This document shows positions 24,973-35,512 of a stretch of DNA of 64,000 nucleotides, in pieces (positions within the stretch are counted from its first letter, which is position 1; each line of letters begins with the position of its first letter). This stretch comes from Halomonas chromatireducens (lineage in GTDB: Bacteria; Pseudomonadota; Gammaproteobacteria; Pseudomonadales; Halomonadaceae), in contig NZ_CP014226.1 of the NCBI RefSeq assembly GCF_001545155.1, positions 3,259,931 to 3,323,930 on the forward strand, in the 5' to 3' direction. The position numbers and the translations under genes were made by a program. Below the pieces are notes generated by a model. That model saw only the letters and a list, made by a program, of their open reading frames with translations. It was not told the DNA's origin and searched no databases.

Positions 24973-26250
24973 CTAGAAGTCTGTCTCTGCCTCCAGTGTC
25001 TCCGTGTCACCCGCGTCGGATTCGTTACCTTCCCGGGGATGAGAGGCGGATTCAACTGGTGTATTCCGCTCAGCGGGTCGTTCGCTCTGGCTGTGGCGAT
25101 TTCCCGGAACCAGACGCTGCAGGTCGAGTCCAGGCAGCCCCGGCGGCGGCGAGGCCTGCCCATCGGCCAGGGTGGCCTCCGATGCATCCTGCGCTACCTG
25201 AAAGCGCAGCACCCCGATGCGCTGCCCGCTGTCCGTCATCACATCGATGCGCCACTTTCCGGTGGGGTCCTCGGGAAAGTTCATCTTGTGGGTCCATGCC
25301 CGGTAGCCCTCCTGGCGCCCCCCGTTGATGGTCAGCGGAATGCGGTCGACCAGCTCGCCTTCATGCCGCCACTCGTGCAAGACCTCTTCCCGCAGGCCCC
25401 GAGGGGCGCGAATGGCCGTGTAGGCATAGAGTCCCTGGCTGCGGAGGGTGTCGGGCGTCAGCAGGGCGCTGCCTTGAGGACTTCGCTGTGCGACATCGAA
25501 GGCCGGTGACAGGGCGCTGGCCGATATCCAGAGGTTGGCAGGCGGAACCCAGGCGCGTCCGGTCCATGCCAGCAGTGTCAAGAGCGGCAGCATGGCCAAT
25601 GCGATGGCCCAGCGCTGGAGGGTCATCGGTCGCAAGAGCTGCAGCAGGCTGGGCACGCTGACTATCAGCATGCACGCCAGGGCGAGCCTCAGGCTCTGGC
25701 CTGTCGTCAATTGAAGCATCAGCGGCATGATCACCAGTACAACCAGGAATACGCACTGGGCATGGAAGGCGAAATAGAGCCAGCGGGCACGCTCGGCCAG
25801 CTTGTAGTAGAGCGGGTCGAGAATGGAGAAAAAAGCCATGCCAAGCACCAGCAGGGCGAACAGGCCCTGGCCGCTGGCCCAGACAGTCGTGGCAAGCACG
25901 AAGGGGAGGCAGAAGAACAGCGTCTCCTGATGCACCATCTGGGCGATGAAGGTGGTGATGCCCTTGGGCAGGCTGGGGTGGCCACGGCGGGCCAGCAGGC
26001 GCGCAATCAGGCTCTCGGAGAGCAGCAGGGCCCAGGCCAGCAGCATGCTCAATGCCAGTACGGCCCCTAACCACTGCTGGCGATCCACCAAAAAGAAGCT
26101 GCCGACTCCGGCGGCAAAGGCGAGGGGTGGCCACAGCCTGCGCCAGGGATGGACAAGCTCGACCAGCCGTTCGACCCGATCATGGAAACGCCGCATCCGT
26201 GGCGATGTGCCGGGCGGAGGCGTGGAGGGTGCCGTATCGGGCAGATTCAT
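24973..26250 (-). CDS. DUF5924/DUF2914-type membrane protein
   Basis: A 425-residue inner-membrane protein. Seven or more hydrophobic helices fill about residues 35-240 (for example LLVLGMAFFSILDPLYY), followed by a C-terminal beta-rich domain of the DUF2914 type (YAYTAIRAPRGLREEVLHEW, GYRAWTHKMNFP, GKWRIDVMTDSGQ). The acidic, disordered tail is rich in Glu, Ser and Pro. DUF2914 may bind small ligands, but this is not established. ATG 26250 is preferred over GTG 26259 because AAGG lies 8 nt upstream. Confidence 0.8.
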   Translation of the reverse strand: MNLPDTAPSTPPPGTSPRMRRFHDRVERLVELVHPWRRLWPPLAFAAGVGSFFLVDRQQWLGAVLALSMLLAWALLLSESLIARLLARRGHPSLPKGITTFIAQMVHQETLFFCLPFVLATTVWASGQGLFALLVLGMAFFSILDPLYYKLAERARWLYFAFHAQCVFLVVLVIMPLMLQLTTGQSLRLALACMLIVSVPSLLQLLRPMTLQRWAIALAMLPLLTLLAWTGRAWVPPANLWISASALSPAFDVAQRSPQGSALLTPDTLRSQGLYAYTAIRAPRGLREEVLHEWRHEGELVDRIPLTINGGRQEGYRAWTHKMNFPEDPTGKWRIDVMTDSGQRIGVLRFQVAQDASEATLADGQASPPPGLPGLDLQRLVPGNRHSQSERPAERNTPVESASHPREGNESDAGDTETLEAETDF

Positions 26251-26450
26251 GGACGACACCTTGGCGGGACATTGCGACTATCCTAACAGCCATCCTGTAT
26301 CGCCGGTGATTCGAAGTGCTGGCTGCTAGACCATTGGTGATGCACCCGGGGCTTGACGTACTGGCCGTAGTGCACCAAGCTTCGAGGAATCAAACGGCCG
26401 TATGAAATTGGGCACTCCTCCAACGCCAACCTCTGTGTGGAGATTCGTGG

Positions 26451-28640
26451 ATGATTTATCAAGGCAATGCCATCTCGGTGGCACGCGGTACCAAGACCGG
26501 GGGCGACGACATCGCCATGCTCACCTTCGACCTGAAGGGTGAGTCCATCAACAAGCTGTCCAGCGCGGTCGTGACCGAGCTGGGCGATGCCGTCAAGGCG
26601 ATCCAGAGCGAGAGCGGCCTCAAGGGGCTGGTTATCGGCAGCGCCAAGGATGTCTTCATCGTGGGTGCCGATATCACCGAATTCCATGGCCTGTTCGATA
26701 AGGGCGAGGAGTATCTGGTCGAGATGAACCTCAAGGTTCACGACATCTTCAACGCCATCGAGGACCTGCCGTTCCCCACGGTTACCGCCATCAACGGCCT
26801 GGCGCTGGGCGGCGGCTGTGAAGTCACGCTGACCACCGATTTCCGTGTCATGGGCGAGAAGGCCAAGATCGGCCTGCCCGAGACCAAGCTGGGCATCCTG
26901 CCGGGCTGGGGTGGCTGCGTGCGCCTGCCTCGGATGATCGGGGCCGACAACGCCATCGAATGGATCGCCGGTGGTACCGAGAACCGTGCCGATGCCGCGC
27001 TCAAGATGGGTGCCGTCGATGCGGTGGTTCCGAATGAATCCCTCGAAGACGCCGCGCTGGATATTCTGGCGCGTGCCTACAGCGGCGAATTGGACTACCA
27101 GGCGCGCCGGGACGAGAAGACAGGGCCGCTCAAGCTCAATCCCATCGAACAGATGATGGCCTTCGAGACCGCCAAGGGCTACGTCAAGGGCAAGGCGGGG
27201 CCGCACTACCCGGCACCGGTAGAAGCGATCAAGGTGATCCAGAAGGGCGCCGGCGAAGAGCGCGGGCGGGCCCAGGCCATCGAGGCCAAGGCCTTCGCCA
27301 AGCTGGCGCTGAGCGATATTGCCTTCAACCTCGTGGGGCTGTTCCTCAACGATCAGGTGGTCAAGAAGAAGGCCAGCAAGTACGAGAAACAGGCCCGGCC
27401 GGTCAAGCAGACCGCCGTGTTGGGTGCGGGCATCATGGGCGGCGGCATCGCCTACCAGAGCGCCTCCAAGGGCACGCCGATCCTGATGAAGGACATCAAG
27501 GAAGAGGCTGTCGAACTAGGTCTCAAGGAGTCGCGCAAGCTGTTCGCCAAGCAGGTGGAACGGAAGAAGCTGACCACCGAGCAGATGGCCGAGAAGCTGA
27601 CCCTGATCCGGCCGACCCTCTCCTACGGCGACTTTGGCCACGTTGACCTGGTAGTCGAAGCCGTAGTCGAGAACCCCAAGGTCAAGGACGCGGTGCTGAC
27701 CGAAGTGGAAGGCCTGGTCGGCGAGGAGACCATCCTCACCTCCAATACCTCCACCATTTCCATCACCCGCCTGGCCGAAAACCTCAAGCGGCCCGAGAAC
27801 TTCTGCGGCATGCACTTCTTCAATCCGGTGCACCGCATGCCGCTGGTCGAGGTCATCCGTGGCGAGAAGACCGGTGACGCCGCCGTGGCGGCCACCGTGG
27901 CCTATGCCCGCGCCATGGGCAAGACCCCCATCGTGGTCAACGATTGCCCCGGGTTCCTGGTCAACCGGGTGCTGTTCCCCTATTTCGGCGGCTTCAGTCT
28001 GCTGGTGGAGCAGGGCGCCGATTTCCAGCGCGTCGACAAGATCATGGAGAAGTTCGGCTGGCCCATGGGTCCCGCCTACCTGCTCGACGTGGTTGGCATG
28101 GATACCGCTGTTCATGCTGGTGAAGTGATGGCCGAGGGTTTCCCCGAACGCATGGGCCAGATGGGCGGTGACGGAAGCAAGAGCGCCATCCAGGTGATGT
28201 ATGAGAATGAGCGCCTGGGCCAGAAGAACGACAAGGGCTTCTACGCCTACGAGGAAGACAAGAAGGGCAAGCCGAAGAAAGTCAGCGACGACAAGGCCTA
28301 TGAGCTGGTCAAGCAGGTGGTCAAGTCGGAGCAGGAGTTCTCCGACGAGGACATCATTGCCCGCATGATGGTGCCGCTGTGCCTGGAGACCGTGCGCTGC
28401 CTGGAGGATGGCATCGTCGAGACACCGGCCGAAGCGGACATGGCGTTGATCTACGGCATCGGCTCCCCGCCGTTCCGCGGCGGTGCGCTGCGCTACATCG
28501 ACGCCATGGGAATCGGTGAGTTCGTCAAGCTGGCCGATGGCCTGGCCGACGAGCTGGGGCCGCTCTACGCGCCCACCGACAAGCTGCGCAAGATGGCCGA
28601 AGCCGGCGAACGCTTCTATACCACCCAGGCCCAGAGCTGA
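26451..28640 (+). CDS. fadB: Fatty acid oxidation complex alpha subunit
   Basis: The trifunctional subunit of aerobic beta-oxidation. The N-terminal enoyl-CoA hydratase/isomerase domain (1-190) has [16 protein letters not shown] and the catalytic Glu in [15 protein letters not shown]. The NAD-binding 3-hydroxyacyl-CoA dehydrogenase domain starts at [16 protein letters not shown] (about 325), and the dimerisation domains follow with the [14 protein letters not shown] motif. The 729-residue length is standard. ATG 26451 has GTGGAG 8 nt upstream. It forms an operon with fadA, 28 bp downstream. Confidence 0.97.
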   Translation: MIYQGNAISVARGTKTGGDDIAMLTFDLKGESINKLSSAVVTELGDAVKAIQSESGLKGLVIGSAKDVFIVGADITEFHGLFDKGEEYLVEMNLKVHDIFNAIEDLPFPTVTAINGLALGGGCEVTLTTDFRVMGEKAKIGLPETKLGILPGWGGCVRLPRMIGADNAIEWIAGGTENRADAALKMGAVDAVVPNESLEDAALDILARAYSGELDYQARRDEKTGPLKLNPIEQMMAFETAKGYVKGKAGPHYPAPVEAIKVIQKGAGEERGRAQAIEAKAFAKLALSDIAFNLVGLFLNDQVVKKKASKYEKQARPVKQTAVLGAGIMGGGIAYQSASKGTPILMKDIKEEAVELGLKESRKLFAKQVERKKLTTEQMAEKLTLIRPTLSYGDFGHVDLVVEAVVENPKVKDAVLTEVEGLVGEETILTSNTSTISITRLAENLKRPENFCGMHFFNPVHRMPLVEVIRGEKTGDAAVAATVAYARAMGKTPIVVNDCPGFLVNRVLFPYFGGFSLLVEQGADFQRVDKIMEKFGWPMGPAYLLDVVGMDTAVHAGEVMAEGFPERMGQMGGDGSKSAIQVMYENERLGQKNDKGFYAYEEDKKGKPKKVSDDKAYELVKQVVKSEQEFSDEDIIARMMVPLCLETVRCLEDGIVETPAEADMALIYGIGSPPFRGGALRYIDAMGIGEFVKLADGLADELGPLYAPTDKLRKMAEAGERFYTTQAQS

Positions 28641-28662
28641 ATCCACCACGATCAGGAGGTGA

Positions 28663-29847
<1,185 letters not shown>

Positions 29848-29866
29848 GCGTTCTTGCAGGAACTGG

Positions 29867-29902
29867 GGCCCCGTACCTTTACAAGTACGGGGCCGTTTTC
29901 GT
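29867..29902 (+). terminator. Terminator of fadBA
   Basis: GGCCCCGTAC (29867-29876) pairs perfectly with GTACGGGGCC (29885-29894) around an 8-nt loop, followed by GTTTTCGTTT. It lies 20 nt past the fadA stop. Confidence 0.88.
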
Positions 29903-29983
29903 TTGAGCCGTTGACGCCTTGGTGGATGAACAATAAGATGCATTTTGCATACTCTTTATTGAATCCACTGCGAGGTGACTCCC

Positions 29984-30169
29984 ATGGGGCGTCTCAAGAA
30001 CCTTTTCAAGCAAGACAAGACGGAAGACAAGCCAGCCGTTCAGACGTTTGAGCCTGAGGCGTCACCAGCGCCGGGCACCGACGCCACGACAGGTGAGAGT
30101 GCCAGCGCCGAGGTACAAAAGCAGGCGAAGCACGGGGAGCCTGGTGTTTGCTGCGGTTCCTGCCACTAA
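29984..30169 (+). CDS. Small CCGSCH-motif protein
   Basis: A 61-residue hydrophilic protein. The N-terminus is basic (MGRLKNLFKQDK), the middle is low-complexity and rich in Ala, Pro, Glu and Thr, and the last residues are CCGSCH. It resembles the small gammaproteobacterial proteins with a C-terminal CCGSCS motif. The three Cys and terminal His could bind a metal or redox cofactor; no function is established. ATG 29984 has GAGGTG 6 nt upstream. It sits alone between two hairpins, with its own AT-rich upstream region (29925-29960). Confidence 0.75.
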   Translation: MGRLKNLFKQDKTEDKPAVQTFEPEASPAPGTDATTGESASAEVQKQAKHGEPGVCCGSCH

Positions 30170-30230
30170 CCCGGGGAGCGCTTAGCCGGCGACCGTTGGG
30201 TACGCAATAGCCACCGCCAGGCCAGAAACA

Positions 30231-30257
30231 GCGGGCATGCCTTCCGGGCATGCCCGC
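30231..30257 (-). terminator. Hairpin between small CCGSCH gene and flavodoxin-fold gene
   Basis: GCGGGCATGCC (30231-30241) and GGCATGCCCGC (30247-30257) form a perfect 11-bp stem with a 5-nt loop. On the minus strand it is followed by TGTTTCT and lies 35 nt beyond the flavodoxin-fold gene's stop, so it probably ends that transcript and may also serve the convergent small gene. Confidence 0.6.
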
Positions 30258-30291
30258 AATTGCTTCGGCAGGTGGGCGCAAGGCCAATGGG

Positions 30292-30753
30292 CTATAGCAC
30301 CCCCGCTTCGAGCCCTGCGGCCAGATAGAGGCCTAGCTCCTCGACCTGGTCGACGAAGCCATCCTGCCATTCGCCCCGCAATACCAGCGGCTCCTGTACC
30401 CATTTCCAGCGCAGCCCGGTAACGATGCTCTCTACCGCCCGGCGTGTGCCGGTGCCGTCGTGGCCGGCGCGGATATAGAGGGCGCAGGGAAGCCCCTGTT
30501 TCTCTTCCAGCACCGGGTAGTAGCAGCGGTCGAAGAAATCCTTAAGGGCACCGCTCATGTAGCCCAGGTTTTCGGTGGTGCCGAGCAGGATGGCATCACA
30601 GGCCCGCACGTCATCGGGCTCCGCTTCCAGCGGGGGCTTGACGATGACTTCTAGCGCCTCGATTTCTGGGTGTCGCGCCCCGCGTTCGGCGGCGTCGCGG
30701 AGTCTCTGCGTATTGGGGGAGGGCGCATGGGCCACGATCAGAAGCTGTTTCAT
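30292..30753 (-). CDS. Flavodoxin-fold / NADPH-dependent FMN reductase family protein
   Basis: A 153-residue flavoprotein-like protein. The N-terminal strand and phosphate loop read LLIVAHAPSPNTQRLRD, the central loop is DAILLGTTENLGYMSGALKDFFDR (the WrbA/Isf-type FMN-contact region), and a further loop is IRAGHDGTGTRRAVESI. Likely substrates are quinones or metals, but the sequence does not decide. ATG 30753 opens the domain. It is a single-gene unit with a hairpin terminator. Confidence 0.85.
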   Translation of the reverse strand: MKQLLIVAHAPSPNTQRLRDAAERGARHPEIEALEVIVKPPLEAEPDDVRACDAILLGTTENLGYMSGALKDFFDRCYYPVLEEKQGLPCALYIRAGHDGTGTRRAVESIVTGLRWKWVQEPLVLRGEWQDGFVDQVEELGLYLAAGLEAGVL

Positions 30754-30884
30754 ATTGACAGTCTAATGCCTTTTTCCGACGCTGTTTCGGCACCTCGCCC
30801 TTTCTCTTTCGATTGCAGAAATTGCTGAGACTATCGTAAGAACAAGCGTAGGAACTATCACTGGAACCAAGGAGGACAACTGCA

Positions 30885-31361
30885 ATGGCCTTTGCACTTT
30901 CGAATATGCAGCTGGAAAGTTCCGCCTTCAACGCCCATGGCGCCATACCCGAAAAGTTTACCGGAGAGGGGGATGATGTCTCGCCATCACTGAGCTGGCG
31001 CGATGCCCCGGACGGCACGAAAGGGTATGCCATCATATGCCACGACCCGGATGCGCCCCTGGTGCAGAACGGCGGCTACGGGTTCGTTCATTGGCTGCTC
31101 TACAACCTGCCGGGGTCGACCACCTCCCTGGCGGAGAACACCGGTGACGGCACCCGGGGCAAGAACGATTTCGGCAAGATGGGCTATGGCGGTCCCATGC
31201 CGCCGGAGGGGCATGGTCAGCATCACTACTATTTCTGGGTACTGGCTCTGGACAAGCCAACCGATCTTCCGGAAGGCCTCGGCCTGTCCGAGCTGCTCAA
31301 TCAGCTCGAGCCCCATCTGCTGGGCATGAACCGACTGATCGGAACCTACCAGCGCGCCTGA
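30885..31361 (+). CDS. YbhB/YbcL family PEBP-like protein
   Basis: A 158-residue phosphatidylethanolamine-binding-protein (Raf kinase inhibitor-like) domain. The ligand-site motifs are clear: CHDPDAPLVQNGGYGFVHWLLYNLP and GYGGPMPPEGHGQHHYYFWVLALD. No signal peptide, so it is cytoplasmic, like E. coli YbhB. Its role in bacteria is unknown. ATG 30885 has GGAGG 8-12 nt upstream. Confidence 0.93.
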   Translation: MAFALSNMQLESSAFNAHGAIPEKFTGEGDDVSPSLSWRDAPDGTKGYAIICHDPDAPLVQNGGYGFVHWLLYNLPGSTTSLAENTGDGTRGKNDFGKMGYGGPMPPEGHGQHHYYFWVLALDKPTDLPEGLGLSELLNQLEPHLLGMNRLIGTYQRA

Positions 31362-31563
31362 GGCAGGGCGCGTCTGGTAATTCCCCACTCGCGGCCCAGC
31401 GTCGCGAGTTGGGCCGGTAGCTTGAGAGGTTAAATTGACGAAGCATTGATTTCATCGCATGTTCACCACGGAAGAAAGGGAAGATACACCAAGCCATTAC
31501 AGTCGCAATGTGGTGAAACAAAGTCGCTTTGCATGGCTCTGCTTGACTGTCTAGGGTGGGATT

Positions 31564-31581
31564 ACCAATCAGGAGATTGGT
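31564..31581. promoter_or_regulatory. Inverted repeat just upstream of ectD
   Basis: ACCAATC (31564-31570) and GATTGGT (31575-31581) form a perfect 7-bp dyad with a 4-bp centre, 15 bp before the ectD ribosome-binding site. It may be an operator or a leader hairpin. TTGACT (31543-31548) lies just upstream, but no convincing -10 was found. Confidence 0.4.
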
Positions 31582-31610
31582 GGTGAAAGATGATCAAGGA
31601 GGAACATGCA

Positions 31611-32519
31611 ATGAATGACGCTCAGGATCTATTTCCGACTCGGTTGGAGCGTAAGCTGGGAATGTTCGAGCGTTTCGACCCCGTTGTACACAGCGAGGGA
31701 GCGCAACGCAGGGACGGGCCGCTGAATGAGGAGCAATTGAGGGAGTACGAACGAAAGGGTTTTCTTTCCTTCGAGGACTATTTCGACAAGGACGAGATGG
31801 ATGCCTTTATTCAGGAGTTGTCCGATTACGAGGAGGATGAAGACCTCAAGCTTTCCGAGGGTACGGTACTCGAGCCCGGCCGCCATGAGATCCGCTCGAT
31901 CTTCGGTATCCATGAGATATCCGAACGCTTCAGCCGCCTGACCCGGGATCCGCGCCTGCTGGCGATGGTCCAGCAGCTGCTGGGCAGCGACGTCTATATC
32001 CATCAGTCACGCATCAACTACAAACCGGGCTTCAAGGGCAAGGGCTTCAACTGGCACTCCGATTTCGAGACCTGGCACAGCGAAGACGGCATGCCCCGCA
32101 TGCGCTCTTTGAGTTGCTCGATCATCCTGACCGAGAACGGCGAGTTCAACGGCCCGCTGATGCTGGTGCCTGGTTCCCACAATTATTTTATTCCCTGTGT
32201 GGGGCGGACTCCTCAGGACAACTACAAGGAGTCCCTCAAGAGTCAGGACGTGGGCGTGCCGGACAATGCCAGCCTGCGCACGCTGATGCTGGAGGGGGAC
32301 ATCGAGGCGCCCAAGGGGGGGCCGGGATCATTGGTGCTGTTCGAGTGCAATACCATGCACGGTTCCAACATGAATATGTCCTGCTGGCCCAGGAGCAACC
32401 TGTTCTTCGTCTACAACAGCGTCGAGAACGGCTTGCTCAACCCTTTCTGCGGTAACCGGCCACGGCCTGAATTTCTGGCCAACCGCAAGGACTGGAGCCC
32501 TTTGAGGCCGGTCCGGTAG
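31611..32519 (+). CDS. ectD: Ectoine 5-hydroxylase
   Basis: A 2-oxoglutarate- and Fe(II)-dependent dioxygenase that converts ectoine to 5-hydroxyectoine, a compatible solute. The family signature FNWHSDFETWHSEDGMP (residues ~143-159) carries the first Fe ligands H and D, and the second His is in ECNTMHGSNMN near residue 248. The 302-residue length is standard. ATG 31611 has AAGGAGG 8 nt upstream; ATG 31590 is too early. ectABC is not adjacent, so the gene is an unlinked copy. It is the best single indicator here of a halophile. Confidence 0.97.
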   Translation: MNDAQDLFPTRLERKLGMFERFDPVVHSEGAQRRDGPLNEEQLREYERKGFLSFEDYFDKDEMDAFIQELSDYEEDEDLKLSEGTVLEPGRHEIRSIFGIHEISERFSRLTRDPRLLAMVQQLLGSDVYIHQSRINYKPGFKGKGFNWHSDFETWHSEDGMPRMRSLSCSIILTENGEFNGPLMLVPGSHNYFIPCVGRTPQDNYKESLKSQDVGVPDNASLRTLMLEGDIEAPKGGPGSLVLFECNTMHGSNMNMSCWPRSNLFFVYNSVENGLLNPFCGNRPRPEFLANRKDWSPLRPVR

Positions 32520-32527
32520 CACAGGGT

Positions 32528-32569
32528 CCGGCAAGCCCGGCACGGCTGCCTTTCCGCCGGGTTTGCCGG
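32528..32569 (+). terminator. Hairpin terminator-like structure after ectD
   Basis: CCGGCAAGCCCGGC (32528-32541) pairs with GCCGGGTTTGCCGG (32556-32569), a 14-bp stem with one G-U pair and a 14-nt loop, starting 9 nt after the ectD stop. There is no T tract, so it may be a Rho-assisted end or a stabiliser. Confidence 0.6.
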
Positions 32570-32624
32570 CCTGCCGACTCTGCAGTAGGCTCCCTGGCTG
32601 AAGAAGCTGACCGTTGGGTGTGCG

Positions 32625-33365
32625 ATGAAGCAGGGCTGTGTGGCTCAGATAGACAGGAACCGGAGCCGCCAGAGGCGGCTTCGACCCGGCTCATGGTGGT
32701 TAGCGTCTCGGCTATGGCTAATGCCTCGATTATGTATAGTGCCTCGACTAGGCGTAGTGGCCATCGGCCTGCTGGCTTCGGGCTGTGCCATGATGGCGCC
32801 TGCGCCACCACAGGATCAGACCAATATTTGCCAGATCTTTGATGAGCATCCGAGGTGGTACGATCACGCACGTGCTGCGGAAGAGCGTTGGGGGACGCCC
32901 ATCGCCACCCAGATGGCCTTCATTCAGCAGGAATCGTCCTTCCGGAGCCATGCTCGCCCGCCCAGGAATCGCATCCTGGGCTTCATTCCCGGCAGCCGAC
33001 CCTCTTCGGCCCGAGGCTATGCGCAGGCCCTGGATCCTGTCTGGGGCGAGTACCGGGAGGAAGCCGGCAGTACGCTGGCACGCCGCAGCAATATGAAGCA
33101 TGCCACTGACTTCATTGGCTGGTACAACCGGCGCACCCACGACCAGCTCGGTATATCGCTGCATAATCCAGAGCATCTTTACCTCGCCTATCATGAAGGC
33201 CAAGGTGGCTATCGCCGAGGTACTTACCAGAACAAGCCCCAGGTTCTTCAAGCCGCCAATCAGGTCAGTTCACGAGCCGCCCGCTACCAGGCACAGCTTC
33301 CCGCCTGCGAAGCCGAGCTGCGATGCCGTCGCTTTTACCAGTTCGGCCCCTTCTGTTCGGCGTGA
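32625..33365 (+). CDS. Lytic transglycosylase SLT-domain lipoprotein
   Basis: A probable outer-membrane lipoprotein that cleaves peptidoglycan glycan strands. The lipobox is LLASGC. In the catalytic core the Glu lies in IQQESSFRSHARPP, followed by SARGYAQAL, a Tyr/Gly-rich segment YLAYHEGQGGY, and a Cys-containing C-terminus. With ATG 32625 the lipid-modified Cys would be near residue 54, which is long for a signal peptide; ATG 32721 gives a normal 22-residue signal (MPRLCIVPRL...), so the true start is uncertain. It is similar in size to EmtA-type enzymes. Confidence 0.8.
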   Translation: MKQGCVAQIDRNRSRQRRLRPGSWWLASRLWLMPRLCIVPRLGVVAIGLLASGCAMMAPAPPQDQTNICQIFDEHPRWYDHARAAEERWGTPIATQMAFIQQESSFRSHARPPRNRILGFIPGSRPSSARGYAQALDPVWGEYREEAGSTLARRSNMKHATDFIGWYNRRTHDQLGISLHNPEHLYLAYHEGQGGYRRGTYQNKPQVLQAANQVSSRAARYQAQLPACEAELRCRRFYQFGPFCSA

Positions 33366-33638
33366 TGATTCATGCTGACGTATGGTGCCATGCTTTCCGA
33401 TAGCTCGCGGTAATCCAACGAGGTGACAGCGTTTCTGCAGCTCAGGCCAGTTGGTACCGCCAACCGGGACTGCGGCTTCTTACTTTGGGTAACAAGAGAT
33501 GCCTGGGCACTTGCTGCTTAAGTGATAGGCTGAAAGGTGGAGTTCGGCATTCAGCCGCGCTCCTTATCCAGAGTACTGCGCCAGCGAACAGCGCGCTTAT
33601 CCTGCGCACGCTCTGGCGGAGTCCAGGAGTCATTGCCT

Positions 33639-34604
33639 ATGCGTGTCTATGCCAATCCGGTCGGTCGCGGGTCTCTGTGGTTTGACAACCTCGCTACAGC
33701 CACGGGTACGCCTGTTGCCTATGACCCGCAGGCCAGGGCCTTCATTACCATGCCGCCGTTCTGCGCCAATCGCGACGTGATAGGATGCAACTGGATTGCC
33801 CCCGAGCAGGGGGGATTCTGTCGCTCTTGTGCGATGACGGCACTTGCCCCGGACCCTTCCATACCCAATGCCATGCCCCACTGGGCCAAAACCGAGGCTG
33901 CCAAGCGCTGGGTGATCGATAACCTGGGCCGGTGGAACTGGTTCCGGCCGGAAGATCCCGGGGCTCCCCCGGTGTTCCATCTGCTGGCCGAAGGGCCAAC
34001 GCCGGTTGCCATGGGGCATGTAGGGGGGGTGGTCACCATCAGCGTGGCGGAAGCGGACCCTGTGCTGAGAACCGCCCGGCGTGAGGCGCTTGAAGAGCCA
34101 TACCGGACCATGATCGGCCATATGCGGCACGAGGTTTCGCATATGCTCTGGTGGCGACTCAGCCTGCGAGACGACTTTCTCGACGCCTTCCGGGCGATGT
34201 TTGGAGACGAGCGAGAAGATTATGCGGAGGCCCTGCAGCGGCACTACCGACAAGGCCCGCCTGCGGGCTGGCGCTCGAGCTTTGTCAGCACCTATGCCTC
34301 CGCTCATCCCCATGAGGACTGGGCAGAAACCGCTGCCCATCTGCTGCATCTCACGGATATCGCCGACAGCTTTGTTGCCGCAGGCCTTTCCTCTGCCGAC
34401 CTGCCGCATCACGGGTGGGATCCCTACATGGAGGCGGATGCCGAGCGCTTGATCCATGTTGCGACTCATCTGGTCATGGGGGTCAATCACATCAATCGCT
34501 CAATGGGGTTGCTGGACCTGTATCCCTTCGTGCTTTCCGAAGTGTCGCGCCGCAAGCTAGCTTTCATGCATGACTGGCTGCGTCGAGGCGCCCAGGGGTT
34601 ATGA
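33639..34604 (+). CDS. Putative zinc-binding metallopeptidase
   Basis: A 321-residue protein. The N-terminal zinc ribbon has paired Cys (PPFCANRDVIGCNW, then GGFCRSCAM), and the metallopeptidase helix MRHEVSHMLWW holds HExxH near residue 172. A downstream Glu/Asp candidate ligand lies in HPHEDWAETAAHLLH. It matches the zinc-ribbon plus Peptidase_Mx arrangement seen in bacterial genomes, of unknown physiological substrate. No signal peptide. ATG 33639 has AGGAG 9 nt upstream. It stands alone, convergent with a methyltransferase. Confidence 0.85.
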   Translation: MRVYANPVGRGSLWFDNLATATGTPVAYDPQARAFITMPPFCANRDVIGCNWIAPEQGGFCRSCAMTALAPDPSIPNAMPHWAKTEAAKRWVIDNLGRWNWFRPEDPGAPPVFHLLAEGPTPVAMGHVGGVVTISVAEADPVLRTARREALEEPYRTMIGHMRHEVSHMLWWRLSLRDDFLDAFRAMFGDEREDYAEALQRHYRQGPPAGWRSSFVSTYASAHPHEDWAETAAHLLHLTDIADSFVAAGLSSADLPHHGWDPYMEADAERLIHVATHLVMGVNHINRSMGLLDLYPFVLSEVSRRKLAFMHDWLRRGAQGL

Positions 34605-34620
34605 GCGCTTTTTCGATCCC

Positions 34621-35388
34621 TCAGCGGTACGCCTTGAGACGCAGGCGGACATAGTCGGCGGTCCAGTTACCGTGGCTGTCGCTCAGGCTATGGGACAGCA
34701 GGTCGACGGCGTTGTCGAGAATGGCTTCGCGCACCTCTTCCTCTAGGCCATGCAGGAAGGGGTTGGCGAAGGTGGCCAGCCAGCCGGCCATTCCGGTGGG
34801 CAGGGGGGTGGGGCGTGGAATCAGTTCGATGGAATCAATGGTGAAGCCGGCCGCCTTCAGGCTGGTGCTGTACTCCTCCACGGTAGGGAAGAACCAGGGG
34901 AAACGCGCCTTGCCGCTGATGCCGCGAGCCTGGAGCGCGGCCAGCAAGGCGGTGCAGATGGCGGCGACGTTGCCGTGACCGCCGAATTCGGCGACGAAGC
35001 GTCCCCCGGGCTTGAGTGCACGATGCACGCTGGCGATGACGGCCTCATGATTGAGCATCCAATGCAGCGCGGCATTGCTGAATACTGCATCGAACTCATG
35101 ATCGAAGGGTAGGTGGTGGGCATCCACCACTCGCGCGTCCAGGCCGCGTGCCCTGGCGGCCTCGACCATGTCGGGGGAGGCATCCACGCCGATGACCGTG
35201 GCACCGGACTTGGCCAGGACCTCGGTCAGCCTGCCGTCGCCGCAGCCCAGGTCGAGGATGCGCTCACCGGCCTTTGGCGCCAGCAGCGCAGCCACTTCCT
35301 CGCCCAGGGCGGGAACGAAGTCGGCGTGATGGGCATAGCCACTGGCCTGCCAATGTTGCCCGGGGGCGTTGTGGGGAACGTCGTTCAT
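34621..35388 (-). CDS. Class I SAM-dependent methyltransferase
   Basis: A 255-residue methyltransferase with motif I ILDLGCGDGRLTEVLAKSG, the acidic residue after strand 2 (VIGVDASPDM), motif post-II DARVVDAHHLPF, and AVFSNAALHWM followed by LKPGGRFVAEFGG. This arrangement resembles trans-aconitate methyltransferase-like and UbiE/Coq5-like proteins; the substrate is unknown. ATG 35388 has GGAGG upstream. It is codirectional with the PanE-like gene, 124 bp away. Confidence 0.88.
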   Translation of the reverse strand: MNDVPHNAPGQHWQASGYAHHADFVPALGEEVAALLAPKAGERILDLGCGDGRLTEVLAKSGATVIGVDASPDMVEAARARGLDARVVDAHHLPFDHEFDAVFSNAALHWMLNHEAVIASVHRALKPGGRFVAEFGGHGNVAAICTALLAALQARGISGKARFPWFFPTVEEYSTSLKAAGFTIDSIELIPRPTPLPTGMAGWLATFANPFLHGLEEEVREAILDNAVDLLSHSLSDSHGNWTADYVRLRLKAYR

Positions 35389-35512
35389 GGTGCCTCCGGG
35401 AGTGGGTTGTTCTTTCACCTAGATTACCGCATTCACGCGATCCCGCCATCCGTGGCGCTCATTCCAGTGACTGGGGCAACGTTTGTCGGGCAGGCTGCCA
35501 TCGCGGACCGGC

